DNA of 64,000 bases from Bolinopsis microptera (taxonomy: Eukaryota; Ctenophora; Tentaculata; Lobata; Bolinopsidae). The stretch spans positions 11,602,175 to 11,666,174 of the forward strand of contig NC_087078.1 of assembly GCF_026151205.1 (NCBI RefSeq). Direction: 5' to 3'. Of the stretch, positions 21,101 through 41,640 are shown piece after piece; position 1 is the first letter of the stretch, and every line of letters begins with the position of its first letter. The notes under the pieces were generated by a model, which was not told where the DNA came from, searched no databases, and was given only the letters and a program-made list of their open reading frames with translations. The position numbers and the translations under genes were made by a program.

Positions 21101-24100
21101 CAACGCCTTCTAGCTCATCTAGCACAACAACTTCTTCAACCACCACTCCATCAAGCTCATCCAGTACAACAACACCTTCCAGTTCATCAAGCACAACATC
21201 ATCCTCAACAACAACGCCTTCTAGCTCATCTAGCACAACAACTTCTTCAACCACCACTCCATCAAGCTCATCCAGTACAACAACACCTTCCAGTTCATCA
21301 AGCACAACATCATCCTCAACAACAACGCCTTCTAGCTCATCTAGCACAACAACTTCTTCAACCACCACTCCATCAAGCTCATCCAGTACAACAACACCTT
21401 CCAGTTCATCAAGCACAACATCATCCTCAACAACAACGCCTTCTAGCTCATCTAGCACAACAACTTCTTCAACCACCACTCCATCAAGCTCATCCAGTAC
21501 AACAACACCTTCCAGTTCATCAAGCACAACATCATCCTCAACAACAACGCCTTCTAGCTCATCTAGCACAACAACTTCTTCAACCACCACTCCATCAAGC
21601 TCATCCAGTACAACAACACCTTCCAGTTCATCAAGCACAACATCATCCTCAACAACAACGCCTTCTAGCTCATCTAGCACAACAACTTCTTCAACCACCA
21701 CTCCATCAAGCTCATCCAGTACAACAACACCTTCCAGTTCATCAAGCACAACATCATCCTCAACAACAACGCCTTCTAGCTCATCTAGCACAACAACTTC
21801 TTCAACCACCACTCCATCAAGCTCATCCAGTACAACAACACCTTCCAGTTCATCAAGCACAACATCATCCTCAACAACAACGCCTTCTAGCTCATCTAGC
21901 ACAACAACTTCTTCAACCACCACTCCATCAAGCTCATCCAGTACAACAACACCTTCCAGTTCATCAAGCACAACATCATCCTCAACAACAACGCCTTCTA
22001 GCTCATCTAGCACAACAACTTCTTCAACCACCACTCCATCAAGCTCATCCAGTACAACAACACCTTCCAGTTCATCAAGCACAACATCATCCTCAACAAC
22101 AACGCCTTCTAGCTCATCTAGCACAACAACTTCTTCAACCACCACTCCATCAAGCTCATCCAGTACAACAACACCTTCCAGTTCATCAAGCACAACATCA
22201 TCCTCAACAACAACGCCTTCTAGCTCATCTAGCACAACAACTTCTTCAACCACCACTCCATCAAGCTCATCCAGTACAACAACACCTTCCAGTTCATCAA
22301 GCACAACATCATCCTCAACAACAACGCCTTCTAGCTCATCTAGCACAACAACTTCTTCAACCACCACTCCATCAAGCTCATCCAGTACAACAACACCTTC
22401 CAGTTCATCAAGCACAACATCATCCTCAACAACAACGCCTTCTAGCTCATCTAGCACAACAACTTCTTCAACCACCACTCCATCAAGCTCATCCAGTACA
22501 ACAACACCTTCCAGTTCATCAAGCACAACATCATCCTCAACAACAACGCCTTCTAGCTCATCTAGCACAACAACTTCTTCAACCACCACTCCATCAAGCT
22601 CATCCAGTACAACAACACCTTCCAGTTCATCAAGCACAACATCATCCTCAACAACAACGCCTTCTAGCTCATCTAGCACAACAACTTCTTCAACCACCAC
22701 TCCATCAAGCTCATCCAGTACAACAACACCTTCCAGTTCATCAAGCACAACATCATCCTCAACAACAACGCCTTCTAGCTCATCTAGCACAACAACTTCT
22801 TCAACCACCACTCCATCAAGCTCATCCAGTACAACAACACCTTCCAGTTCATCAAGCACAACATCATCCTCAACAACAACGCCTTCTAGCTCATCTAGCA
22901 CAACAACTTCTTCAACCACCACTCCATCAAGCTCATCCAGTACAACAACACCTTCCAGTTCATCAAGCACAACATCATCCTCAACAACAACGCCTTCTAG
23001 CTCATCTAGCACAACAACTTCTTCAACCACCACTCCATCAAGCTCATCCAGTACAACAACACCTTCCAGTTCATCAAGCACAACATCATCCTCAACAACA
23101 ACGCCTTCTAGCTCATCTAGCACAACAACTTCTTCAACCACCACTCCATCAAGCTCATCCAGTACAACAACACCTTCCAGTTCATCAAGCACAACATCAT
23201 CCTCAACAACAACGCCTTCTAGCTCATCTAGCACAACAACTTCTTCAACCACCACTCCATCAAGCTCATCCAGTACAACAACACCTTCCAGTTCATCAAG
23301 CACAACATCATCCTCAACAACAACGCCTTCTAGCTCATCTAGCACAACAACTTCTTCAACCACCACTCCATCAAGCTCATCCAGTACAACAACACCTTCC
23401 AGTTCATCAAGCACAACATCATCCTCAACAACAACGCCTTCTAGCTCATCTAGCACAACAACTTCTTCAACCACCACTCCATCAAGCTCATCCAGTACAA
23501 CAACACCTTCCAGTTCATCAAGCACAACATCATCCTCAACAACAACGCCTTCTAGCTCATCTAGCACAACAACTTCTTCAACCACCACTCCATCAAGCTC
23601 ATCCAGTACAACAACACCTTCCAGTTCATCAAGCACAACATCATCCTCAACAACAACGCCTTCTAGCTCATCTAGCACAACAACTTCTTCAACCACCACT
23701 CCATCAAGCTCATCCAGTACAACAACACCTTCCAGTTCATCAAGCACAACATCATCCTCAACAACAACGCCTTCTAGCTCATCTAGCACAACAACTTCTT
23801 CAACCACCACTCCATCAAGCTCATCCAGTACAACAACACCTTCCAGTTCATCAAGCACAACATCATCCTCAACAACAACGCCTTCTAGCTCATCTAGCAC
23901 AACAACTTCTTCAACCACCACTCCATCAAGCTCATCCAGTACAACAACACCTTCCAGTTCATCAAGCACAACATCATCCTCAACAACAACGCCTTCTAGC
24001 TCATCTAGCACAACAACTTCTTCAACCACCACTCCATCAAGCTCATCCAGTACAACAACACCTTCCAGTTCATCAAGCACAACATCATCCTCAACAACAA

Positions 24101-25040
24101 CGCCTTCTAGCTCATCTAGCACAACAACTTCTTCAACCACCACTCCATCAAGCTCATCCAGTACAACAACACCTTCCAGTTCATCAAGCACAACATCATC
24201 CTCAACAACAACGCCTTCTAGCTCATCTAGCACAACAACTTCTTCAACCACCACTCCATCAAGCTCATCCAGTACAACAACACCTTCCAGTTCATCAAGC
24301 ACAACATCATCCTCAACAACAACGCCTTCTAGCTCATCTAGCACAACAACTTCTTCAACCACCACTCCATCAAGCTCATCCAGTACAACAACACCTTCCA
24401 GTTCATCAAGCACAACATCATCCTCAACAACAACGCCTTCTAGCTCATCTAGCACAACAACTTCTTCAACCACCACTCCATCAAGCTCATCCAGTACAAC
24501 AACACCTTCCAGTTCATCAAGCACAACATCATCCTCAACAACAACGCCTTCTAGCTCATCTAGCACAACAACTTCTTCAACCACCACTCCATCAAGCTCA
24601 TCCAGTACAACAACACCTTCCAGTTCATCAAGCACAACATCATCCTCAACAACAACGCCTTCTAGCTCATCTAGCACAACAACTTCTTCAACCACCACTC
24701 CATCAAGCTCATCCAGTACAACAACACCTTCCAGTTCATCAAGCACAACATCATCCTCAACAACAACGCCTTCTAGCTCATCTAGCACAACAACTTCTTC
24801 AACCACCACTCCATCAAGCTCATCCAGTACAACAACACCTTCCAGTTCATCAAGCACAACATCATCCTCAACAACAACGCCTTCTAGCTCATCTAGCACA
24901 ACAACTTCTTCAACCACCACTCCATCAAGCTCATCCAGTACAACAACACCTTCCAGTTCATCAAGCACAACATCATCCTCAACAACAACGCCTTCTAGCT
25001 CATCTAGCACAACAACTTCTTCAACCACCACTCCATCAAG
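18132..25040 (+). repeat. Clean tandem array A, about 62 identical 111-bp units coding Ser/Thr/Pro
   Basis: The 111-bp unit repeats about 62 times with no visible difference between units. On the + strand it reads as 37 residues: S5-T2-S3-T3-P, then S5-T3-S2-T3-P, then S5-T3-P. There is no Cys, no charged residue and no N-glycosylation sequon, which is the composition of a mucin-type O-glycosylated stalk. The codon frame is the one that at the far end of the window runs into spliced exons, so this frame is taken as real. Two other frames of the same unit are also free of stops: a + frame rich in Leu, Gln, His and Pro, and a - frame rich in Val, Glu, Asp and Leu. Both are by-products of the repeat. 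Confidence 0.9.
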
Positions 25041-25690
25041 TCATCAGTACAACAACACCTTCCAGTTCATCAAGCACAACATCATCCTCAACAACAACGC
25101 CCCTTCTAGCTCATCTAGCACAACAACTTCTTCAACCACCACTCCCTACAGCTCATCCAGTACAAAACACCTTCCAGTTCCTCAGCACAACATCATCCTC
25201 AACAACAACGCCTTCTAGCTCATCTAGCACAACAACTTCTTCAACACCACTCCATCAAGCTCATCCAGTACACAACACCTTCCGTTCATCAAGCACAACA
25301 TCATCCTCAACAAACAACTCCTTCTAGCTCATCTAGACAACAACTTTCTTCAACCACACTCCATCAAGCTCATCCAGTACAACAACACCTTCCAGTTCAT
25401 CAAGCACCAACATCATCCTCAACAACAACGCCTTCTAGTCATCTAGCACAACAACTTCTTCAACCACCACTCCATCAAGCTCATCCAGTACAACAACACC
25501 TTCAGTTCATCAAGCACAACATCATCCTCAACAACAACGCCTTCTAGCTCATCTAGCACAACAACTTCTTCAACCCACTCCTCAAGTCATCCAGTACAAC
25601 AACACCTTCCAGTTCATCAAGCACAACACATCCTCAACACACAACGCCTTCTAGCTCATCTAGCACAACACCTTCTTCAACCACCACTCC
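25041..25690 (+). repeat. Nearly clean array edge, about 6 units
   Basis: Units continue in register with island A but carry one to several one-base deletions or insertions each, for example tcatcagtac for tcatccagtac. Each indel breaks the Ser/Thr/Pro frame. Confidence 0.85.
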
Positions 25691-26790
25691 ATCACAGTCA
25701 TCCGACAAAACCCTTCCGTCTAGCAAACTCCTACACAACCCTTCTAGCTCATCTAGCACAACAATTCTTCAACAACTCACATCAGTTAACACACCTCAGC
25801 AGACCACTCCAACAACGTCTATTCCAACTTCACCATCATCACATCCTCAAAACACCTTCATCATCACAATCCTCAACAAAGCAAAACAACACCTTCAACC
25901 TCATCACATCAACAAACCCTCAGTCATCAAGCACACATCTCCTCAACACAACGCCTCAGCTACTAGCAAAAACTTCTTAACCACTCACAGTCACCGTACA
26001 CAACCCTTCCAGTTCTCAGCACAACATCATCCTCACAACAAGCCTCTAGCTATCTGCCAACAATTCAACCACACTCCATCAGTCTCCAGTACAACACACC
26101 TTCAGTTATCAAGCACAACATCATCTCAACAAAAACGCCTCTAGCTCATCTGCACAACAACTTCTTACCCCCCCACAAGCATCCAGTCAAAACACTTCAG
26201 TCATCAGCACAAATTCCTCAACAACAACGCTTGTCATAGCACACAACCTTCACACACTCCATCAACTTCAGTACAACAACCCTCAGTTCACACACACTCA
26301 TCCTCACAACACGCTTCTAGTATCTAGCACAACACTTCTTCAACCCACTCTCAAGCTCTCCGTAAACAACACCTTCCAGTCATCAAGCACAAACATCCTC
26401 AACACACGCCTTCTAGTCACTACACAACTTCTTCACCCTCCTCAAGTACCAGTACAAACACTCATCATCAAGCCAACATCATCCTCAACAAAGCTCAGCT
26501 CTCTAGCACAACAACTTCTTCACCACCACTCTAAGTCATCCAACACAACACCTTCCGTCTCAGAAACTCATCTCAACAACAACGCCTTTCTTCTAACCAA
26601 CCCTTACCACCACCCACGCTCATCCGTACAACACCCTTCAGTTCTCAAGACAAATCTCTCACAACAACGCCCTGTCATAGCAAACAACTTTAACACCACT
26701 CATCAACCACAGACAAAACACCTCAGTCTCAAGACAACATCTCCAACACAAGCCTCATATTGAAACAATTCTTAACCACCACTCATCAGT
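25691..26790 (+). repeat. Progressively corrupted array
   Basis: Unit landmarks fade over about 1.1 kb: spacing falls below 100 bases and Gs are lost preferentially. No replacement sequence appears; the unit dissolves into A/C text. Confidence 0.7.
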
Positions 26791-29700
26791 CACCGTAAAC
26801 AACCTTCTTCAAGCCACATCACTCACAACAAGCCACATCACACACACCCAACCCCCCACTCACCTACAACACCTATCATCAAACAACACCACAACAACTA
26901 ACACCAACACTCCACCACACAACACCATCCACCTCGCCCCACATATCCCAAACACCTCCCCCCACAACATCCCCCCTCCACATCACCACACTCCCCCCAA
27001 CAACCCCCACCCACCATCTCCACCTCCCCCCCCCCCCATCCACACCTAAACTCCTCAACAACAACGCCAACACTCACCACCTCACAACACATCAACCACC
27101 ACATCCAACCTCTCAACATTCACCCCAACCTAACCACACTCACACACCAACAACACACCTCCAACAACACAACAACCAAACAACCCCACCCACCCAATCT
27201 CAACCACCACCACATCCTACAACAATCCACCACAACTCACAACACCTCTACTTCTCACAACAATCTTCACCACCACCATCAGTTCCGCAACACATAGTCC
27301 ACTACCAACAAACTTTACCATACCAAAACTTCAAACCTCATCTTCCATCAACATCATTCACACACAATCCCAACACGCCAGACCAAACACCTTCAACTCT
27401 CACACACAACAACTCCATCACCACAATCCAACAACCTCACCTCACAACAACCCCACTCTCAAAACCAACAACCCATACAACCACCACTCAACCCGTCTCA
27501 ACCAAACCACCACCTACCCGCAACAATCACAACATCATCTCAACAACAACCTTCAGTACTGCACACACTTCTTCAACACCATCCACAAGATCAACAAACC
27601 TCCAGTTCATCAACACAACATCTCTCAACAACACGCTTTACTACTACACAACACCTTAACCACTCATCGCTCATCCTCAAACCCCACACACACAACATTC
27701 CTCAACAACAACCCTTCAGCTCTCTCCAACTCTTCAACCATCACTCTCCAACCCTCGCACAACACAACCTTCAACAAACCCCCTATAACACCAACCACCC
27801 TCCATCCTAACAAATCACAACAACTCTTCACACCCTCTATATCAACATAACACCACAACCATGTACACCATCCAAAACAACTCCAACAAAACGCCTTCCT
27901 ATCTAAACAATTCTCAACCCCACCAAGCTCATCCCAACAACCCCCCACACAATCTCCAACAACACGCCTAGCTATCACACCAACTTCTCAACCCCACTCC
28001 AAGCCACCTACAACAACCTCCATTAAAACAATCACACCATCCCACCACCACCACCCCCTCATCACAGCCCAACACTTCATCAACACACATCATCCCAAAA
28101 CAACCTGCTATCACCAACAACCAACACCTCCATCAACATCAACACACACCCCAAACCCCCTCACAACAATCATACAACAAAACCCAACCACCACTCATCA
28201 AGTTCAACCACCCTTCCGTCATCAACACCACATCACAACAACCTCATCATCCACACACTCACACCCTCCATCACACCATACAAAAACCTCCATAACACAA
28301 ATACCACAACACCTCTACTCCACTACAAAATTCTAACCAACTCCATCAGTCATCTACACAAACCTTCCAGTCTCACCAATCATCCCAACACCCCTTTCTC
28401 TCTAACAACACTTCTCACACCACCCACACTCATCCTCAACACACCTTCATCATCAACAAACACATCCCAACAACACCCTTTTCATCACCAAACTTCAACC
28501 ACCCCATCACTCTCCAGTACAACAACCCTCAGTTCCAGCCACCATCCTCACAACAACTCTACTCCTCTACCAACAACTCTTCAACCACCACTCATCAGCT
28601 ATCCGTACAACAACCCTCCGTAACCAACCACCCAACAACCCTGCTTCTGCACAACACCTCACCCACCATCATCAGCCTCATACACAAACCTTCCAGTCTC
28701 AAGCACAACTCACCTCACACACCTTCTAGTCATCTAGCCAACAACTTTCACCACCCATCCTTCACAACACACTCCGCTAGACCACTCCAACCACGTCTAC
28801 TCTCCAACAAACTCCAACACACACTACACAACAACCCCCACCACACACACTCATCCCCCACCCACATTACACACTCTAAACCCCCATCTCTCCACTACAA
28901 CAAACCCTCAACACAACCCTTCACTCACTACACAACACAAACCACACACCAACAATTTACAACCTACAACCCCCCCAACTCAACAACACCCAACCCCCTC
29001 ACAACACACACCACCCCAAACCCCACCCCTCCCACTAAACAATACACAAAAACAACAACACATCACATCAACAACACCCCCAACACATACCCCACCATCT
29101 AAACTCCACACCAACACCCCCTTAACCACTCCCACAATCAACCCAAAACCTACTACCAACACCAACAACACCAACACACATCACCTCACACAACCCACAC
29201 CAACAACCCCCACCCACATCACTCAAACACCCTACAACACTCCCACAACAACCCCCTCAAACTCACACACTCAACCCCAAAAACCCACATAACCTAAAAC
29301 CCACCAAACATCCAACACCACCCACCTCAACAAACTCCAACCAAAACCCCCCAAAACCCACCTACCACCCAACCAACCTTCCCCCCCACACACCCCCACC
29401 CGTCATCTCACAACAACCCACACACCCCCCCACCAAACAACCAACCCCCAATCCCACCACAACCCAAACCTCATCAGACAACTCACCACAACAACACCTT
29501 CGTCATACACACACCCCCACTCCACATCACACAAAACCCTCATCAACACAACTATCCCACACAAACCCCCACCATCACAACATTCACCCACCCAACTCTC
29601 CACAAAACATCACTCACCAACAACTCCTCAACACCTCATCACACCAACAACCACACCCACCCACCTCACAACCAACACCCACACTACACCCTCCCCAACA

Positions 29701-29930
29701 TACCACAACACCCCTCTCTAACTCCCAAAACCCCCCCACCCACTCACCCCACACCCCCACTCCTCAATCCACCCCCCCCCAACACTCACAACACTCTCCA
29801 ACCAACTCAACCACCCCACCACAAACTCACCACACCATCCCAACAACTCCCCAACACAACACCCCCACCGCCCACATCACAACATTCTCAACCACTCCAA
29901 CTCTCCGACAAAACACCTCATAACACACAA
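26791..29930 (+). repeat. A/C-dominated low-complexity block
   Basis: Dense in caac, cacc, acac and ccaa words, with few T and very few G. Fragments of the 111-bp unit remain (about 27,540-27,660, 28,320-28,380, 28,490-28,760), showing it is the same array with most structure lost. Apparent reading frames here come only from lack of G, T-poor composition and hence few stop codons on the - strand. No gene is supported. Confidence 0.65.
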
Positions 29931-33090
<3,160 letters not shown>

Positions 33091-35030
33091 AAAAGCCTAT
33101 TTCCGGGGAAAAATTTTAAAACCCAAAAGGGGGAAGCCAAACCCCTTTTTAAGCAATTTCAAAAAAAGTTCACCCCGCCCTTTTCCCACCCCAAAAAAGA
33201 AAAAACCCTTTCGTAAGCAAAATTAAACACCCTTTGCTTACCCAAACCCCCCTCAAAACCTCAAAGCTTCCTTAAAAGCCCAAAAACAACGAGCCTCCCC
33301 CTTTAACCCCCCCCCATCACTAAAAACCCCCCAAAACCCATTCCTCACAACAAACTTCTTCACCACAAAAACCTTCACCCCTCAAAATTTTCCCAACAAA
33401 AAACCCCCCCTTAAAAAACAAAAAACCTCAAAAAAACCCCCCCTTCTAGCAAACAATTCTTCAACCACCACCACAAGTTCACCCAGCCCAAAAAACCCCC
33501 CATTCCCCACACCAAAAACCCAACCCCCTTTTTCAATCATCAGCACACACCTTCAAACCCCAAAAACCACATAAACCACCTTCTTCTCAAAAATAAACAC
33601 AACACCCCAATCATACAAAAAAATTCTTAAACCCACCCTCTAAACCCGACAAAAACCTTAAAACAACCACCCCTCCCTCAACAACCCCCTTGTTTTAAGA
33701 AAAAAAAACCCTTTTTAAACCCCCCCAAAACCACCACCCATTACCAAAACCAAACCCCACAACAATTTTAGCTCAAGAAAACACTTCCCAAAAAAAACCC
33801 TCACCTACAAAACCCTTCCTCCAGCACAACAATCTCAAAAACGCCTTCAGCTCATAAAACCCCCAAAACCATCCTTCTTCACAAACAACACCCCCACCCC
33901 CCCAAACATTCCAACAACAACCCTTCACCATTCCCCAAACCTTAAACCCCCCCCCCCCGTCCCAGTAAAAACCTTCTTCACAACACAACCCAAAAACCAA
34001 CCCCACCATCTACAACCCCTTTTTAAACCCACCCCACTAAAAACCCCCCCCGGGTTCATCAAAAACATCATCCTCAAAAACAACGCCTTCAAACCTTTAA
34101 AAACCCTTCTTCAAAAAACCCCAAAAACCCCCATAAACAACACCCCCCAAAAAGCCCCCCAACCCCCTTCAACAAAAAACCCCAAACCCCAAACAGCACG
34201 AAAAACCCTCCACCCCCCTTTAAAAACCCCCTTTCACACTAAAAACCCCCCCCCCGCCCGCCAACCCCTTTCCCTTCCAAACCAAACCCTCAACCCCCCC
34301 CCTTTGTCATCAGAAAAACCCCCCAAACCCCCCCCAAACCACCAAAACAACCCTTTAGTTAAAACAAAAAATTTTTCCCCAAAAACAACCCCCCAACTAC
34401 AAAACACCTTCCCCCACCCCCACCAAACCAAAACCCCCCATTAGCAAAACCCAAAACCACCCTCAAAAGCCCCTTTAACCCCTTTCCACAACCCCAAAAA
34501 CCCCCCGGCCCCCCTCCAAAACAACCCCATCATAGAAACCCCCCCATCCTCCACCTTTTAAAAAACCTTTGATGCCCCTTTTTAACCAAACCCCCAAACC
34601 CAAAAAAAAACCCTTCAACCCACCCTCAAAAAAAAAAACCCCTTCCAAAAAAACCCCTTTAAAAAGGGGGGGGGAAAAAAAAATTTTTTCCCCCAAAAAC
34701 CCCAAAAATTTCCCCAATAAAAACAACTTCTTCCCAAAAAAAGGGGGGGGCCCCCAAAAAACCCCTTAAAACCCCCTTCTTTCCCAAAAAACAACCCTCA
34801 CTCAAACAACTTTCACCCCAAAAAAAAAACCCTTCTTCCAACCCCCACCTCCCCCAACAAAAACCCTTTCCCATTTCTAGACAAAACCCCCAAAAAAACC
34901 CCCCCCAATCTAAAAAAAACCCTTTTTCCCAAACCAAACTTCTCAACCCCCCTCGTCTTTAGCAAAAAAAAACCCCAAACACCAAACCTTAAACCACCCT
35001 TCCAAAAAAAATTTTTTTCCAAAAACACCA
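33091..35030 (+). repeat. Homopolymer-block region with rare G runs
   Basis: Made largely of short runs of four to ten identical bases. Uniquely in the first 61 kb it contains G runs, at about 33,106-33,136, 34,667-34,675 and 34,742-34,749, sandwiched between A, T and C runs. The 111-bp unit is barely visible except near 33,440-33,480. No gene supported. Confidence 0.6.
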
Positions 35031-35276
35031 CTCTCCAGTACAAAAAACACCTTCCAGTTCATCAAGACAACATCTCTCAACCCAACAACGCCTTCTAGCT
35101 CATCTACCCAACACAACTCTTAACCCATCACTCAGCTATCCGTACAACAAACCCTTCCAGTTCTTCAAGCCAACATCATCCTCAACACACAACGCCTTCT
35201 AGCTCATCTAGCACAACAACTTCTTCAACCACACTCCATCAAGCTCATCCAGTACCAACAACACCCTTCCAGTTCC
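35031..35276 (+). repeat. Transition into clean array island B
   Basis: Two damaged units with several indels each lead into the clean island; damage decreases from left to right. Confidence 0.8.
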
Positions 35277-36238
35277 TCAAGCACAACATCATCCTCAACA
35301 ACAACGCCTTCTAGCTCATCTAGCACAACAACTTCTTCAACCACCACTCCATCAAGCTCATCCAGTACAACAACACCTTCCAGTTCATCAAGCACAACAT
35401 CATCCTCAACAACAACGCCTTCTAGCTCATCTAGCACAACAACTTCTTCAACCACCACTCCATCAAGCTCATCCAGTACAACAACACCTTCCAGTTCATC
35501 AAGCACAACATCATCCTCAACAACAACGCCTTCTAGCTCATCTAGCACAACAACTTCTTCAACCACCACTCCATCAAGCTCATCCAGTACAACAACACCT
35601 TCCAGTTCATCAAGCACAACATCATCCTCAACAACAACGCCTTCTAGCTCATCTAGCACAACAACTTCTTCAACCACCACTCCATCAAGCTCATCCAGTA
35701 CAACAACACCTTCCAGTTCATCAAGCACAACATCATCCTCAACAACAACGCCTTCTAGCTCATCTAGCACAACAACTTCTTCAACCACCACTCCATCAAG
35801 CTCATCCAGTACAACAACACCTTCCAGTTCATCAAGCACAACATCATCCTCAACAACAACGCCTTCTAGCTCATCTAGCACAACAACTTCTTCAACCACC
35901 ACTCCATCAAGCTCATCCAGTACAACAACACCTTCCAGTTCATCAAGCACAACATCATCCTCAACAACAACGCCTTCTAGCTCATCTAGCACAACAACTT
36001 CTTCAACCACCACTCCATCAAGCTCATCCAGTACAACAACACCTTCCAGTTCATCAAGCACAACATCATCCTCAACAACAACGCCTTCTAGCTCATCTAG
36101 CACAACAACTTCTTCAACCACCACTCCATCAAGCTCATCCAGTACAACAACACCTTCCAGTTCATCAAGCACAACATCATCCTCAACAACAACGCCTTCT
36201 AGCTCATCTAGCACAACAACTTCTTCAACCACCACTCC
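35277..36238 (+). repeat. Clean tandem array B, about 8.7 units
   Basis: The 111-bp unit is identical to that of island A, with no difference seen. The + strand Ser/Thr/Pro frame is open throughout. The island ends where an A is missing in accactcctcaagc. Confidence 0.9.
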
Positions 36239-36724
36239 TCAAGCTATCCAGTACAACAACACCTTCCAGTCTCAAGCACAACTCACCCTCAACACAACGC
36301 CTTCTAGCTCATCTAGCACAACAAACTTTTCAACCCACCACTCATCAAGTCATCCATTTCAACAACACCTTCCAGTTCATCAAGCACAATTATCTCAACA
36401 ACAACGCTTCTAGCTCATCTGCACAACAACTTTTCACCAACACTCCATCAAGCTCATCCAGTACAACAACCCCTTACAGTTCATCAAGCACAACATCATC
36501 CTCAACAACAACGCTTTAGTCATCTAGCACAACAATTTTCTTCAACCACCACTCCATAAAGCTCTCCGTACAACAACCCCTTCCAGTTCATCAAGCACAA
36601 CATCACCCTCACAACAACGCCTTCTAGCTCATCTAGCACAACAATTCTTCAACCCCACTCCTAAAGCTCATCCAGTACAAAAAACACCTTCCGTTCATCA
36701 AGACAACTTCACCCTCAACAAACA
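36239..36724 (+). repeat. Damaged array between islands B and C
   Basis: About 4.5 units are recognisable along their full length, with frequent one-base indels and small rearranged spots such as tccatttcaac. The Ser/Thr/Pro frame is broken repeatedly. Confidence 0.8.
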
Positions 36725-38285
36725 CGCCTTCTAGCTCATCTAGCACAACAACTTCTTCAACCACCACTCCATCAAGCTCATCCAGTACAACAACACCTTC
36801 CAGTTCATCAAGCACAACATCATCCTCAACAACAACGCTTTCTAGCTCATCTAGCACAACAACTTCTTCAACCACCACTCCATCAAGCTCATCCAGTACA
36901 ACAACACCTTCCAGTTCATCAAGCACAACATCATCCTCAACAACAACGCCTTCTAGCTCATCTAGCACAACAACTTCTTCAACCACCACTCCATCAAGCT
37001 CATCCAGTACAACAACACCTTCCAGTTCATCAAGCACAACATCATCCTCAACAACAACGCCTTCTAGCTCATCTAGCACAACAACTTCTTCAACCACCAC
37101 TCCATCAAGCTCATCCAGTACAACAACACCTTCCAGTTCATCAAGCACAACATCATCCTCAACAACAACGCCTTCTAGCTCATCTAGCACAACAACTTCT
37201 TCAACCACCACTCCATCAAGCTCATCCAGTACAACAACACCTTCCAGTTCATCAAAGCACAACATCATCCTCAACAACAACGCCTTCTAGCTCATCTAGC
37301 ACAACAAACTTCTTCAACCACCACTCCATCAAGCTCATCCAGTACAACAACACCTTCCAGTTCATCAAGCACAACATCATCCTCAACAACAACGCCTTCT
37401 AGCTCATCTAGCACAACAACTTCTTCAACCACCACTCCATCAAGCTCATCCAGTACAACAACACCTTCCAGTTCATCAAGCACAACATCATCCTCAACAA
37501 CAACGCCTTCTAGCTCATCTAGCACAACAACTTCTTCAACCACCACTCCATCAAGCTCATCCAGTACAACAACACCTTCCAGTTCATCAAGCACAACATC
37601 ATCTCAACAACAACGCCTTCTAGCTCATCTAGCACAACAACTTCTTCAACCACCACTCCATCAAGCTCATCCAGTACAACAACACCTTCCAGTTCATCAA
37701 GCACAACATCATCCTCAACAACAACGCCTTCTAGCTCATCTAGCACAACAACTTCTTCAACCACCACTCCATCAAGCTCATCCAGTACAACAACACCTTC
37801 CAGTTCATCAAGCACAACATCATCCTCAACAACAACGCCCTTCTAGCTCATCTAGCACAACAACTTCTTCAACCACCACTCCATCAAGCTCATCCAGCTA
37901 CAACAACACCTTCCAGTTCATCAAGCACAACATCATCCTCAACAACAACGCTTCTAGCTCATCTAGCACAACAACTTCTTCACCACCACTCCATCAAGCT
38001 CATCCAGTACAACAACACCTTCCAGTTCATCAAGCACAACATCATCCTCAACAACAACGCCTTCTAGCTCATCTAGCACAACAACTTCTTCAACCACCAC
38101 TCCATCAAGCTCATCCAGTACAACAAACACCTTCCAGTTCATCAGCACAACATCATCCTCAACAACAACGCCTTCTAGCTCATCTAGCACAACAACTTCT
38201 TCAACCACCACTCATCAAGTCATCCAGTACAACAACACCTTCCAGTTCATCAAGCACAACCTCATCCTCAACAACAAACGCTTTG
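36725..38285 (+). repeat. Nearly clean tandem array C, about 14 units
   Basis: Units match those of islands A and B apart from isolated one-base indels (an extra A near 37,255, an extra A near 37,306, a missing C near 37,592, an extra C near 37,839). There is also one clear substitution, C to T at 36,839, changing the Pro of the first sub-block to Leu. Each indel shifts the Ser/Thr/Pro frame, so as written this stretch is not continuously coding. Confidence 0.88.

Positions 38286-41640
<3,355 letters not shown>

Noticed and set aside
18132-25040. Centromeric or other non-coding satellite
   Set aside because: The period is an exact multiple of three, one frame gives a biased Ser/Thr/Pro protein, and the array edge at 61,178 passes in frame into spliced exons.
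26879-29603. Several short - strand open frames rich in Val, Gly, Trp and Cys
   Set aside because: They follow from A/C-only composition on the + strand, which makes stops rare on the opposite strand. No homology pattern, start context or neighbours support them.
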